DNA of 64,000 nucleotides from Bdellovibrio sp. UBA4095 (GCA_002381805.1 DFXZ01000005.1:147087-211086), one strand, 5' to 3'. Positions 1-9,236 are shown, counted from the first letter of the stretch. Program-made: numbers and translations. Notes: generated by a model from the letters alone, not told the origin.

Positions 1-8
1 CAATCGAA

Positions 9-39
9 CCCAGGTATTTATCGAATACCTGGGTTTTTT
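9..39 (+). terminator. Rho-independent terminator
   Basis: A 10-bp perfect stem (9-18 pairing with 24-33) with a 5-nt loop is followed by six T residues on the plus strand. It would end a plus-strand transcript entering from the left of the window. The minus strand has no T-tract here, so it probably does not serve the gene that ends at 44. Confidence 0.8.
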
Positions 40-43
40 ATAT

Positions 44-790
44 CTAGAACTCCCCACGCAATCCTAAGACTGCATAGTGAATCCACGCGAAGTTGAATAC
101 CTCATCATTATCAGCCCCGCCCTCAAGAGTTCGATAACCTCCGAAGGCGCTTAGATTATTCCACTCCAATGATCTTTCTAGGAAAAAAGCCAAATCAAAA
201 GCTCGCCCTTGCGGAGCCGCCAGTCCATCAAAATCGAATCGGAACAGCCAATTTTCTGACAGAGCTCGGTTTGCCTGAAAATGCAAGAGGGGTACAAAGC
301 CGACATTCGATTTACTCTCTCTCAGCGCGCCTTGAGTCAGGCGAACTTCTGCATCACGAATTTTCCCAGTAAAACCCCAGGCCATATTCCACTCGCCTTT
401 TGGTTCAAGATGATAGGCGTAGGTTATACGATACGAGTTGAACTTATAGAGGGCTTTTGTGTCTGTATTTGCCGCAAACGTCGACCCTCGGAAAATAACG
501 GCTTGATCAAACTTCCCGTCTATTTCGACTTCGAGCGGCGCATAGAGAGCGCGGATTTCATGCCGTTCATTAAAAGTATGGCCCACATAAAGGCGAACAC
601 CCGGAAAGGGTCCCTTGTCAAAATCACTCAACGAAAACTCAGTTCCACCTTTTCCGGGGACACGCTGATCGTTACGAGTTTGCCAAATCGCGGATCCTTC
701 CAGAGACACCACAGTTTTTGCTGGGCTATCGATAGGAAAAGACATGGCCAAGAGTAAAATTGCTGGTGTGATGATTTTAAGTATATTCAT
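44..790 (-). CDS. Outer-membrane beta-barrel-like protein, hypothetical
   Basis: About 248 residues. The start at 790 was preferred to a GTG at 898 because it puts a typical signal peptide (MNILKII followed by a hydrophobic stretch, cleavage near SPAKT) at the N-terminus. The mature part is made of alternating aromatic/polar segments and ends in LRGEF, with the terminal Phe usual for outer-membrane barrels recognised by BamA. It is probably a small barrel of about eight strands. No specific family was recognised. It is monocistronic, on the minus strand. The function is unknown; the barrel assignment is inference from composition and termini. Confidence 0.6.
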   Translation of the reverse strand: MNILKIITPAILLLAMSFPIDSPAKTVVSLEGSAIWQTRNDQRVPGKGGTEFSLSDFDKGPFPGVRLYVGHTFNERHEIRALYAPLEVEIDGKFDQAVIFRGSTFAANTDTKALYKFNSYRITYAYHLEPKGEWNMAWGFTGKIRDAEVRLTQGALRESKSNVGFVPLLHFQANRALSENWLFRFDFDGLAAPQGRAFDLAFFLERSLEWNNLSAFGGYRTLEGGADNDEVFNFAWIHYAVLGLRGEF

Positions 791-915
791 ATTGTCGAGT
801 ATAAATGTTCTGCCATATATGTCGAAGGTTTTTCGGAAAGTTGCGCTTTCACAACAAGACGACGCCCCTGTTCTGTTATACCTAAATTTAAATGTCACGA
901 TCCTTTAATAGGGGC

Positions 916-1356
916 TCACGGGCGAGAATCTTTTTGTAAGGTGTCTCTCTTTTTTAAGAAAAAGAGAATGGCCAAGGGAGCTACGGCGAACCACTGCACG
1001 ATCTGCAGGATCCAATAAATGCTCATCGCCGTGGTGACTTCTTCACTAAAAAGAGAATTCCCATTTAACGAAGAAACTGCAGAAGACAGCGTATAAGCGG
1101 AAAGTAAAAGGAAAAAAGTCCAAGCCGCGATCTGCTGGGCCCGCGGGATCAAGTTGATGACACCCCAAAAAACAACCACGGTCATAAGCGCACTATTGAA
1201 AAGGTTCAGCAGGTCCCGTAGTGCCGACTCGGGTTCTGAAATTTGAGATGAAATGTATCCGCCCGTTACTCCAGTTACGACGACGAGGATAGCTGTAACC
1301 GGAATAAAAAATAACCACTGCTTCCGCAGCGGAAGTTGCCGCCATATTTTGAGCAT
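916..1356 (-). CDS. Small four-helix membrane protein, unknown function
   Basis: 146 residues, with a good ribosome-binding site (AAGGAG, 6 nt before the ATG). Four hydrophobic segments lie at about 14-33, 50-70, 77-97 and 112-134, with a short basic N-terminus (QLPLRKQ) and a charged C-terminus (KKRDTLQKDSRP). The layout fits a small inner-membrane protein of the DoxX or DUF-type four-helix kind, but no diagnostic motif was seen. It lies upstream of, and in the same direction as, the barrel-like gene ending at 44, separated by about 125 bases, so co-transcription is possible but not shown. Confidence 0.6.
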   Translation of the reverse strand: MLKIWRQLPLRKQWLFFIPVTAILVVVTGVTGGYISSQISEPESALRDLLNLFNSALMTVVVFWGVINLIPRAQQIAAWTFFLLLSAYTLSSAVSSLNGNSLFSEEVTTAMSIYWILQIVQWFAVAPLAILFFLKKRDTLQKDSRP

Positions 1357-1592
1357 CTTGCTCTCCTTATTTTTAATCTTCTAATTATATGGCCGGGTTT
1401 GCAGGAAAAGTCGATGAATCCCTACTAACCCTCCCTCTGGAGAATGCAATTAGATGATTTTACCTATAGATAACAGATAAATCAGCCAATTCACCAAGCA
1501 CTCGAAAAGTCAGTTCAAAGATATCTAAGCGAAGTGTGTTTTCCTTTGCGGAAGGAAAAGCAAAGGCGTTTCTTTGATGCCTATAGACATTT

Positions 1593-1916
1593 TTGGCTCC
1601 GCTTAGGTTGGTTGATATCGCCACTGAGCAAATAAGGTCATTAAGAACCAGGATTCTAATGCAGTACCTCAATCTAAACCCAGAGAAGGGTGTACTTTTG
1701 GCTATGGGCTATACCTCGGAGAGTATTGGAAAACATCACAAAGTTGCACTGTCTTTAATAGATCATCTAAACGAGCAAGACGTAAATGCCGTAGCTAATT
1801 TCCCGACGACCTTAGGACCATTGACTGATGATGAGTTTATTCGAATGGAGCGGCACGGTTATGAAGTAGCAATATCAACAATGACTTGCTATCAGTCAAA
1901 GCTAAACCCTTCTTGA
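1593..1916 (+). pseudogene. C-terminal remnant of a patatin-like phospholipase
   Basis: The open frame starts only with a TTG and has an in-frame stop (TAG at 1584-1586) just upstream. The translation carries VDIATEQIRSLRTR and, 60 residues later, GPLTDDEFIRMERHGYEVA, which resemble the last part of bacterial patatin-like phospholipases (a Q-R-LR-R helix, then an HGY motif near the end). The GxSxG nucleophile and DGG parts expected upstream are absent, and the preceding 200 bases show no phospholipase-like coding. It is most simply the 3' remnant of a deleted gene. The family assignment is from memory of motif layout and is moderate. Confidence 0.45.
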
Positions 1917-2343
1917 AAAGTCATTGAATAGCGTTGGTATCTTTATTTCGGTAGGCCGGTTGCAAACCTAGATGGACGAACGGCGCCCACTCTAGGAATA
2001 AAGATCTTAAGACATCTTCCAGAATAACAACAGTTCCGGATTCGACTGAGATTTTTCTGAAGATTTAGTATTATCGCGGCATGAGTGATAGGAAAGTGCC
2101 CCTGCATTCAGTTAGGGACAGCATCAAAATGAACCAGATGTTTGTAGAGTAGGTGCGAGAATTCGGCATCCTATTTAAGTTGTCAGACCTTTGACGGAAA
2201 TATTGAGAAATATTAACAGAGGATAAATCAGTAAATTGAATGACTTAGCTCCTCCTGGGCAAAGGGGGGCTCTCGTTTTTGGACAGTTAGAATATTTGAG
2301 AAAGAATATTCAGTAGATTTCGACAGATCCCGATATAAACATA
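1917..2343. other. Intergenic stretch, possible gene debris
   Basis: No convincing gene. A 23-codon frame at 2081-2152 (MSDRKVPLHSV...) ends in TAG, and the same frame then reads VREFGILFKLSDL before another stop, which could be the decayed start of a lost gene. No terminator with a T-tract was seen. The stretch joins the patatin remnant to an AT-rich orphan gene and may be a site of past gene turnover. Confidence 0.3.
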
Positions 2344-3393
2344 ATGAAAATTACAAACACATGGCTATTTAAAACTTATCGCTTTAATTGGTACTTTGGA
2401 TTTACAGTCATATTGTCTCTGATATGTTATGCAAGGACGAGTGAGAACTGGCAGGAGGTCAGTTCTTGGCAAACCTGGAGTTGGAAAAGTATCTATGTTT
2501 ATTCTTCGCTTTTCTTACTTGCAGCATCCGTTGTTGTTTCCCATTGCGATAAAATTGAATTCGGTAATGCAGGTCTGAAGTCTTTAAGAAAACAATTTAT
2601 CTATGCAGCTCATTGGATAGGAATTCTCTACTTAAATTTACTGGCTGTAGTCTTTTTCCATGAAGATATTCTCATGCTCAGTAAATGGATGGGTATTACT
2701 ATCTTGTTCACGTCAGTTGTGAACTCTGTTCCGTGGTTCAGAGACACTTTAGAAGCTGAGTATCAAATTTATGAAGACTGGCATCTGGAAGACTTCTTTT
2801 ACTTTCGAGGACATTTTTCTAAGAACAAACCCAAGGCAGGTCGTAATCCCATTCATGCAGCCTGGCCAATTATTGTTTGCACAGTGCTGGCTATTAATAT
2901 TTATGCGTGCCTTTCAAAAAACACGACACGAATTCCCATCGCGAAACTAGTTCAGGATGTGGGTAGAATGCCTGCTTCGAATTTAAGTGGCTCTAATGTA
3001 GAGAATGAGTCCGGAGATCTCCAAGAGAGAATGGGTTTTCAAATGGTGAAGGGTATTCTCTTGCTGTCGCTTGCAGTTACTGGTCTCTTTGTAATTTATA
3101 ATCATACGTTGAGAACGGACTATGCGAAAAAATGGGAAATTTTGAGCAAACACCAACACAATATTTTGGAGTTGTATTCTGATAAGAACATTGCTGCGAT
3201 TAAAATTGCTGAATTGCAGTTTGCAATAGATCTTATCGAAACTAATATGTGGGGACACCGTTCTTTCAATAAAATGTTCAATGGAATTATTGTTATGTAT
3301 GCGGAGCAAGAGTGGATGTCCAAGAAGACCAAAATTCCGCGTAAAAAGCTTCTTGAGGCGCTCTCGGAAGATTTACGAGGTTTTCTAAATTGA
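2344..3393 (+). CDS. AT-rich multi-pass membrane protein, unknown
   Basis: 349 residues. Hydrophobic segments lie at roughly 13-30, 47-64, 83-105, 110-128, 172-190 and 234-256, so about six membrane helices are likely. They are followed by a cytoplasmic-looking C-terminal region rich in K/E with amphipathic helices (YAKKWEILSKHQHNILELY, then KIAELQFAIDLIE). There is no strong ribosome-binding site before the ATG. Codon use is more A/T-rich than in the flanking genes and there is no operon partner, which suggests lateral acquisition. No family recognised. The coding frame is long, uninterrupted and plausible. Confidence 0.6.
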   Translation: MKITNTWLFKTYRFNWYFGFTVILSLICYARTSENWQEVSSWQTWSWKSIYVYSSLFLLAASVVVSHCDKIEFGNAGLKSLRKQFIYAAHWIGILYLNLLAVVFFHEDILMLSKWMGITILFTSVVNSVPWFRDTLEAEYQIYEDWHLEDFFYFRGHFSKNKPKAGRNPIHAAWPIIVCTVLAINIYACLSKNTTRIPIAKLVQDVGRMPASNLSGSNVENESGDLQERMGFQMVKGILLLSLAVTGLFVIYNHTLRTDYAKKWEILSKHQHNILELYSDKNIAAIKIAELQFAIDLIETNMWGHRSFNKMFNGIIVMYAEQEWMSKKTKIPRKKLLEALSEDLRGFLN

Positions 3394-3439
3394 TAAGGCA
3401 TTAGCTCCGCCTGAGAACCTCAAAGCTGACTTGTGTTTA

Positions 3440-3600
3440 CCTTGTCCGCCGCTTACGCATGGAACTTTCAGTGAAGCGACGATTGGGGCTCGGGCCGTCC
3501 GGGCCCTCGGGGCTTCGCCCTGCCTTTGGCACCCTCGGGGTAGCATCCTGCTACGCCGATGAACCCCGCACGGAGTGCCTTTTGAGTTCAAACCAAATTG
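3440..3600. repeat. GC-rich structured intergenic element
   Basis: A block clearly richer in GC than its surroundings, full of short inverted repeats (GGGCC-gtcc-GGGCCC near 3491-3506; TAGCA-tcc-TGCTA at 3541-3553). It sits directly downstream of the tRNA operon terminator. Open frames here give low-complexity Arg/Ala/Pro translations typical of non-coding GC-rich DNA. It could be a dispersed repeat or the debris of a tRNA-linked insertion, but copies elsewhere cannot be seen from this window. Confidence 0.3.
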
Positions 3601-3617
3601 CAAAGTCAGAGTTAGAA

Positions 3618-3650
3618 TAAAAAAAAGCCCAATCTTGCGATTGGGCTTTT
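3618..3650 (-). terminator. Terminator of the tRNA-Lys/tRNA-Glu operon
   Basis: A 10-bp stem (3625-3634 with 3639-3648) with a 4-nt loop, flanked on the left by a run of A, which is a long T-tract on the minus strand. It sits 17 bases beyond the 3' end of tRNA-Glu. A shorter T-tract on the other side could make it bidirectional. Confidence 0.85.
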
Positions 3651-3664
3651 GTTTATTCTAAAAT

Positions 3665-3740
3665 TGGCGTTCCCAAGGGGATTTGAACCCCTGTATCCTC
3701 CGTGAAAGGGAGGTGTCCTAGGCCCCTAGACGATGGGAAC
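3665..3740 (-). tRNA. tRNA-Glu (TTC anticodon)
   Basis: 76 nt including an encoded CCA. The acceptor stem GTTCCCA pairs with TGGGAAC, the discriminator is G, the T-arm is GGGGTTCAAATCCCC, and the anticodon stem CCTCC/GGAGG encloses a loop with TTC. It is the second gene of a two-tRNA operon, 41 bases after tRNA-Lys, and is followed by a strong terminator. Confidence 0.95.
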
Positions 3741-3781
3741 GTTAGGGAAAATGCACGTCTAATTCCTATTTGAAATTAGAA

Positions 3782-3857
3782 TGGTGGCTCGCCATGGATT
3801 CGAACCATGGACCCCTTCATTAAAAGTGAAGTGCTCTACCAGCTGAGCTAGCGAACC
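3782..3857 (-). tRNA. tRNA-Lys (TTT anticodon)
   Basis: 76 nt including an encoded CCA. The acceptor stem GGTTCGC pairs with GCGAGCC, with discriminator A. The D-arm is TAGCTCAGCTGGTAGAGCA, the anticodon stem CTTCA/TGAAG has the TTT anticodon, and the T-arm CATGGTTCGAATCCATG is standard. It is the first gene of the tRNA operon, about 20 bases after the promoter. Confidence 0.95.
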
Positions 3858-3876
3858 AGTGCGTTTCGGAGAGGCC

Positions 3877-3905
3877 AATTTGTCGGAAAGGCCCCCTGTT
3901 GTCAA
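3877..3905 (-). promoter_or_regulatory. Sigma-70 promoter of the tRNA operon
   Basis: On the minus strand a perfect -35 TTGACA (3900-3905) is followed after 17 bases by CAAATT (3877-3882) as -10. The predicted start falls a few bases before tRNA-Lys. The strong -35 and optimal spacing are as expected for a stable-RNA promoter. Confidence 0.65.
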
Positions 3906-4285
3906 CCCGATTTCTTGCAGTTTTTTAAAAAATTTGTGGCTATTTGCGGTGCGTGATTATGGCTTAAGCAATTTCTGAAAACGCTCCCCCACTCCCCTCA
4001 AAAAAACCAGAAATAGCTTACAGAACGGGCACATAAAGAGCCCTGCCCAGTAAAAACTTCCAAAAATGACGAGTCAAAGTTTTAAACACTCGAAGTCTTT
4101 TTTCAAACCAGAGCACAGAAGGGGCAATTATCTTCTCAAGCCCTCGGAACTTGACTAAAAATAGCTGTTCAAGAAGTCCCCGGTGGCACCACTGCCCTGG
4201 GCATGGAACTTGTTATGGAATGCTATTGGGCTTCAAAAGCCGTGAATCCAGTGTCTTTTTGACACTTACTGAGTGAGGGCCGCAC
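3906..4285. other. Intergenic stretch before the subtilase lipoprotein
   Basis: No gene is supported. A short hairpin (4250-4255 with 4261-4266, all-T loop) lies 20 bases before the start codon at 4286, and GAGGG before that ATG is the likely ribosome-binding site. A sequence at about 4198-4212 resembles a sigma-54 element but has GT in place of the invariant GC, so no promoter is called. Confidence 0.4.
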
Positions 4286-7200
4286 ATGCGACAAAATATT
4301 TTTCTACTAGCATTATCATCCTTGATTGTCTCTGCTTGCACCCAGGATGCCTCCCTAAATAACTTTGGTGGACCCGAGTTTTTAGATGGTCTCTACACTA
4401 CACGCCCCACCGTGGAAGAACCAACTGTCACAATTTTAAAGTTGAAACACCCTGCGCTCTTTGAAACAGCTCAAAGAAAAAACGGAAAGCTGGAGATCGA
4501 TCCCCAACAGCTTAAGAAAATCGAAGCCGAACAAGCTGCCACTATTGCTGAGCTCGAGAGCATCTCAAAAGATATTCGAGTTCTCATTCGCTATCGCGCT
4601 GTTCTGAATGGGCTGGCCGTTTACACTCCCGCAGAGCATTTAAAGAAAATCAACTCTTTACAAAGTGTCGTGATGTCTGAAAAAGCCGGCTCTTTTCATC
4701 GTGCGCAACTTCAGACGGACCCTGTAACTCAAAAGATCGGCGAAAACACTTCGGTTAAGTTCATTGGCTCCGAAGCTGCCTACGAACAAAATATCAAAGG
4801 TCAGGGCATGAAGGTGGGTATTATCGATACCGGTATCGACTACACTCACAAGATGTTTATGGGTCCCGGTACTCCGGAAATCTATATGTTCGTTGATCCA
4901 GCCAAAGCTCACCCACTCTTTCCGAATGAAAAAGTCGTAGGTGGAATAGACCTCGTGGGTACCGATTACAATAGCAACTCCCCTGATCCCGCTTTAAGAA
5001 TTCCCAAGCCCGATCCCAACCCCATAGACGAAGCAGGTCATGGAACCCATGTTGCAGGAACCGTGGCAGGTATCGGTGACGGTATCAATACTTACAGTGG
5101 AGTTGCTCCGGAAGCTGATCTTTATGCGATCAAAGTTTTCGGCGCAAATGGCTCGACCAGCGCTGACGTTGTGATTGCCGCCCTGGAGTATGCGGCGAAT
5201 CCTTCTGGAGATAGCACCTTTCAAGATGCCTTAGATGTGGTCAACCTTTCACTTGGCAGCGGTTATGGCAGTCCTCATATCATGTACGGCCACGCCATTA
5301 AAAATCTTGTACGTGGAGGAACGATCGTAGTGGCCTCTGGTGGCAACTCCGGCGATAACAAGTACATCGTCGGTGCTCCCGGCGTTTCCGAAGAGGCCAT
5401 ATCTGTCGCTTCTAGTATCGACAATCAAAATCAGAACATTTTGGTTTCTGCTGCTGAATTTTCTTTCGGAGAGGACACTCTTCTTGCTGAAGCTGTCGAA
5501 GGCAGCCTTGGCAAACCGCTGGCTGAGTTTTCGGAAATGAAAGGAGAACTGATCGCGGCGGGCCTTGCTAATGTTGATTTTGAATCTCCCTTAAAAGAGC
5601 AAATTCGTGGCAAAATTGCTCTGATTGATCGCGGAATGGTTTCTTTCGCCGAAAAAGTCGATCGCGCTTTCAAGGCCGGAGCTATTGCCGTTATTATCGC
5701 CAATAATGTCGACGGCGACCCGCAAGGGATGTCCGGCGATGTCGCCTACCCGATTCCCTCTGTCATGATATCACTTAAGACTGGAACAACACTTAAGGAA
5801 AAATTGGCGCAAGGCACAGTCATTGCGGATCTCAAGAGCCCGCAGAAAGTTGCAAAGCCCGATATCATTGACACGATCTCTCCATTTTCTTCGCGTGGTC
5901 CTCGCTCTTATGACGGACTTATTAAACCTGAAATCGCAGCCCCCGGGACCAACATTATTTCAGCGGCCATGGGATCTGGTGACCTCGGCAAACCTCTTTC
6001 TGGTACGTCAATGGCCGGTCCACACATCGCTGGCGTTATGGCACTATTGAAGCAAAAATTTCCAGAACTAAGTCCCGCCGAACTCAAATCAGTTCTCTTG
6101 GCTCACGGAAAAGTGATCGCTGACCGGCAGAAAAATGTTTACACCGTAAGCAGGCAAGGTGCAGGCCGCGTTCAAGTCGCAAGTTCATTGCAGGCGAAAC
6201 TGGTAACAGTACCGGCGACACTTTCATTCGGACTGACCGATATAGAACAGCAAAAGGTTCTTAGTCGGAAAATCCGGCTTAAAAATATCAGCTTAGAATC
6301 ACTTAAGCTTACACCGATCTGGAATGGCTCTGCCGCAGTAAAGATCAGTGCCGAAAATCTGACTCTTGGGCCCGGGGAAGAAAAAGAAGTTGAAGTTCGC
6401 GCTCAAATTCTTGCCACGAAAATGGAAGCCTCTGAACAAGAGCTTGATGGCTATTTCACATGGACCGCTGATGGGCAGAAGATTTCGCAAATGCCAGCAT
6501 TGGTCGTGGCCCGAAAGATCTCTCAAGTTGCTGCGAAATCCTTCGTTGTACGCTCATCTTCAGCGGCAGACAGCCCGGGCAGCTTAGCTGAAATTCGTCT
6601 GGCGAATGACGGCATTCACAAAGGAACAGGTTACTTGTTCAATCTGCTGGATGTTGATCTACGAAAAAAAGGCAACCGAGAGGATATCGTTAATGACTTG
6701 AACTGTGATATTCAATCAGCTGGTTATCGCGTCATTGAAAAAAATGACACCCGCGTTCTACAGGTCGCAGTCAAGCTCTACGAGGGTGTTTCCACTTGGA
6801 ATACCTGCGAAGTGAATGTGCAAATCGATGGAGACGGCGACAACCTGACTGATCAGGAAATTGCCGGTCTCACTGAAGACTCCTTGCCGGGACTTACTGC
6901 CAGCAACTTTATCAGTCTCTTGCTGGATGGAAAGAAGGCTCGACAGATTCGCAAAAATTTTGAAGAAGCTTTCAAAAAAGACCCTTCTCTTGAAGAGGAC
7001 TACAGCACTGCGGTTGTCGATAAAAGAGCCTTTAAGAAGTTCGATAATTCGACACTCGCTATATTAGAGGCCGATGTTTCGTTGTTGGCGCTCGCGCCCA
7101 CAGGCGAACTGAATATCAAGGTGTCGAGTACACACCAAGCTTCAGGGGCCGTCGAATATGACGACTACTTATCCCAGCACGAAACCTCTTGGAAGAAGAT

Positions 7201-7408
7201 CTCTCTTCGTCCGATGGGCCAAGCTTTCGTGAACCTGCCTGAGGCCGTGCTTCTTGACGGTAAGAAAAGCGTTACAATTCCTTTTTCGACTGGCTACGGC
7301 GCAGAACCGTTAGTTTTATACACTCCGGAAAACCGCGCCGTTCGTGATGCCCTTTGGGAGGATTCACAGTCGCAGATCTTGTCGCCAACTTACGGGTTAA
7401 AAAATTAG
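4286..7408 (+). CDS. Large subtilisin-family (S8) serine protease lipoprotein
   Basis: 1040 residues. The signal peptide ends in a lipobox (LIVSAC, Cys18), so it is a lipid-anchored exported protein. The propeptide spans about 19-165. The catalytic triad is visible: Asp181 (IIDTGID), His252 (HGTHVAG) and Ser575 (SGTSMAGPH). A PA (protease-associated) domain is inserted at about 420-515 (GKIALIDRG, then PIPSVMIS), as in lactocepin/C5a-peptidase-type subtilases. Beyond residue 640 lie beta-sandwich regions and a calcium-loop-like DGDGDNLTD. It degrades proteins, probably at the cell surface or in the periplasm. A predation role is plausible for this organism but inferred. It is monocistronic and its 3' end overlaps the convergent oxidoreductase gene by 12 bases. 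Confidence 0.92.
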   Translation: MRQNIFLLALSSLIVSACTQDASLNNFGGPEFLDGLYTTRPTVEEPTVTILKLKHPALFETAQRKNGKLEIDPQQLKKIEAEQAATIAELESISKDIRVLIRYRAVLNGLAVYTPAEHLKKINSLQSVVMSEKAGSFHRAQLQTDPVTQKIGENTSVKFIGSEAAYEQNIKGQGMKVGIIDTGIDYTHKMFMGPGTPEIYMFVDPAKAHPLFPNEKVVGGIDLVGTDYNSNSPDPALRIPKPDPNPIDEAGHGTHVAGTVAGIGDGINTYSGVAPEADLYAIKVFGANGSTSADVVIAALEYAANPSGDSTFQDALDVVNLSLGSGYGSPHIMYGHAIKNLVRGGTIVVASGGNSGDNKYIVGAPGVSEEAISVASSIDNQNQNILVSAAEFSFGEDTLLAEAVEGSLGKPLAEFSEMKGELIAAGLANVDFESPLKEQIRGKIALIDRGMVSFAEKVDRAFKAGAIAVIIANNVDGDPQGMSGDVAYPIPSVMISLKTGTTLKEKLAQGTVIADLKSPQKVAKPDIIDTISPFSSRGPRSYDGLIKPEIAAPGTNIISAAMGSGDLGKPLSGTSMAGPHIAGVMALLKQKFPELSPAELKSVLLAHGKVIADRQKNVYTVSRQGAGRVQVASSLQAKLVTVPATLSFGLTDIEQQKVLSRKIRLKNISLESLKLTPIWNGSAAVKISAENLTLGPGEEKEVEVRAQILATKMEASEQELDGYFTWTADGQKISQMPALVVARKISQVAAKSFVVRSSSAADSPGSLAEIRLANDGIHKGTGYLFNLLDVDLRKKGNREDIVNDLNCDIQSAGYRVIEKNDTRVLQVAVKLYEGVSTWNTCEVNVQIDGDGDNLTDQEIAGLTEDSLPGLTASNFISLLLDGKKARQIRKNFEEAFKKDPSLEEDYSTAVVDKRAFKKFDNSTLAILEADVSLLALAPTGELNIKVSSTHQASGAVEYDDYLSQHETSWKKISLRPMGQAFVNLPEAVLLDGKKSVTIPFSTGYGAEPLVLYTPENRAVRDALWEDSQSQILSPTYGLKN

Positions 7409-8995
7409 TTCTTTTTGCACAGGCCTGTGACGAAGAGTTTTCTTTCGTTCATAGGCCAAAATTATCTCCTGGGCAGCTTGACCGTCCATTTTGGAAAGAG
7501 CACTTTCTACCAAAAGACTTTCCTCATCTCGGCCCACCGTCAACAGGCCGATGACACGATCTCCTTCATAATAGGCAATAGCGAAATCGTTATCATCAAG
7601 TTCCCCAAGCACATCCATGCGATCAAAGCCAGAGGAGTGACCGACATACCCCATTTGAATGCCATAGTGCTCTGTCCAGAAAAATGGAACTTCAACAAAT
7701 TTTGTCGGAATGCCCATCATATTTAGCGCCGCCGTCTGACCTAATCTTTCTGCAACCTCCCAGTGCTCTACTCGGCAGTGCTTTCCTGTCAGCAAGTCAG
7801 GCCAAAGGGCAATATCACCAGCTGCATAGATCCCAGGAATAGTTGTCTCCAAATATTCGTTCACCTTCACACCATTACCCACGGCGCAACCGGCACGGAT
7901 TGGTAAATCGAGTGTGGGCCGAATACCTGCACCGACAATAACCAAATCACATTCGATCTCCGATTGATCATCCAAAATCACTTTCTGAGGAGTGATCTCA
8001 TCGACTTTGTGCCCCAGGTGAAAGTTGACTCCATTTTTTTCGTGAAGCTTTTTAAGGTAGCTTGCCGCAGTCACGCCCAGAGTTCGCAGTAAAGGCAATT
8101 CTTCAGGAGCAATCAAGTGAACTTCCATATGTCGATCTCTTAAGGCAGCAGCTACCTCAAGACCGATGAAACCCGCCCCAATAATCGCAACTCGTTTGCC
8201 CCAACTTAACTGACCGAGAATTTTTTGAGCATCCCCCAGCGATCGCAATTTGAAAACATGTTCAAGTTCAATTCCAGTTATGGGTGGAGTCAGAGGGACG
8301 CCTCCTGTCGCGAGCAAGCAAGAATCATATTGTAAGGTTCTTCGATCGGAAAGTATGACCGTCTTTGCTTCGGGGTTAATATCCCGAACCTCCACACCGA
8401 GCTCCAGTTTGATCTTATTTTGCGCGTAGAATTCTTTTGACCAAAGCGGGAGCTCCTCATCAAATATAATTCCAGACATATACTCTTTAGAAAGCAACGT
8501 TCGATCATAAGGCAATGTGCTCTCTGCACTAATCAAATGGATGGAACCCATAAATCCACTTTGCCGAAGCCGAGTGGCCGCAGCTACGCCAGCAGCACCC
8601 GCCCCGACGATCACCATCTTTTGATGAGCCGTATCTCGGTATGGTAAAATCGGAGGATGCTTCCTCTCTGTTACAAATATCTTGTCATCAAAAATTTTCG
8701 TATACCATGAAGGTATTGCCGCTAAAGCCGGTGCCTTTTCTGGGTGGCCAGTACGAATATTGAAACAAGAGTGATGCCACGGGCAAACGACAGAGTCGCC
8801 TTTTAAAATTCCTTTTTCTAGAGGTCCGCCGGCGTGGGAACAAACGGCACCAATGGCATGGACTTCACCTTCATGGCGAATTAATAAAACTGCTTCTTCT
8901 CCAACATGGCCCCTTAAAATCTCTCCCTCCTGAAGCAAATCGATAGAAACACCTTTTGAGAAATCCGGACCCGATAAATGTGCATCAATTCCCAT
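7397..8995 (-). CDS. Rieske-domain FAD/NAD(P)H oxidoreductase (AIFM3-like)
   Basis: 532 residues. The N-terminal Rieske [2Fe-2S] domain has C52-x-H54 (CSHAGG) and C71-x2-H74 (CPWHHSCF). It is followed by a two-dinucleotide-fold FAD reductase: FAD motif VIVGAGAAGVAAA near 130, NAD(P)H motif VAIIGAGFIGLEVA near 270, and the GIYAAGDIALWPD FAD motif near 395. The layout matches AIFM3/assimilatory ferredoxin-reductase-like flavoproteins that pass electrons between NAD(P)H and an iron-sulphur partner. The substrate partner is unknown and no dioxygenase or nitrite reductase gene is adjacent. Monocistronic on the minus strand. Confidence 0.9.
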   Translation of the reverse strand: MGIDAHLSGPDFSKGVSIDLLQEGEILRGHVGEEAVLLIRHEGEVHAIGAVCSHAGGPLEKGILKGDSVVCPWHHSCFNIRTGHPEKAPALAAIPSWYTKIFDDKIFVTERKHPPILPYRDTAHQKMVIVGAGAAGVAAATRLRQSGFMGSIHLISAESTLPYDRTLLSKEYMSGIIFDEELPLWSKEFYAQNKIKLELGVEVRDINPEAKTVILSDRRTLQYDSCLLATGGVPLTPPITGIELEHVFKLRSLGDAQKILGQLSWGKRVAIIGAGFIGLEVAAALRDRHMEVHLIAPEELPLLRTLGVTAASYLKKLHEKNGVNFHLGHKVDEITPQKVILDDQSEIECDLVIVGAGIRPTLDLPIRAGCAVGNGVKVNEYLETTIPGIYAAGDIALWPDLLTGKHCRVEHWEVAERLGQTAALNMMGIPTKFVEVPFFWTEHYGIQMGYVGHSSGFDRMDVLGELDDNDFAIAYYEGDRVIGLLTVGRDEESLLVESALSKMDGQAAQEIILAYERKKTLRHRPVQKELIF

Positions 8996-9236
8996 GCAGC
9001 CCCCTTCGCTATGGCAACATCATAAAGACTCTCGTCTTGTTCTGAAGGCTTGACCAAAAGAAATGCAAAAAAACAAAATATTGCAGGGGGACACTGGGAA
9101 AATAACATGATCACGCTAAGAGCCATCTCAAAATGAGATTCCATGATTAAATAATCTGCACCCTACTAAAACCCGCCCCCCATTGTTCCGATAGGAGTGT
9201 GATATCACTTCGCCGATGAACCATCAGGAGGCACCT

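Noticed and set aside
281..757. 158-codon plus-strand frame
   Set aside because: It lies antisense within the barrel-like gene, which has a signal peptide and a typical terminal Phe; the plus frame has neither signals nor a family.
3385..3603. 72-codon minus-strand frame through the GC-rich block
   Set aside because: The translation is low-complexity Arg/Ala/Pro without signals; the block looks non-coding.
4198..4212. Sigma-54 promoter before the large subtilase lipoprotein
   Set aside because: GGGCAT-N5-TTGT has GT in place of the near-invariant GC of the -12 element.
9125..9139. ATCTCA-aaa-TGAGAT dyad as a sigma-54 enhancer site
   Set aside because: No GG-N10-GC element was found on either strand between it and the two neighbouring start codons.
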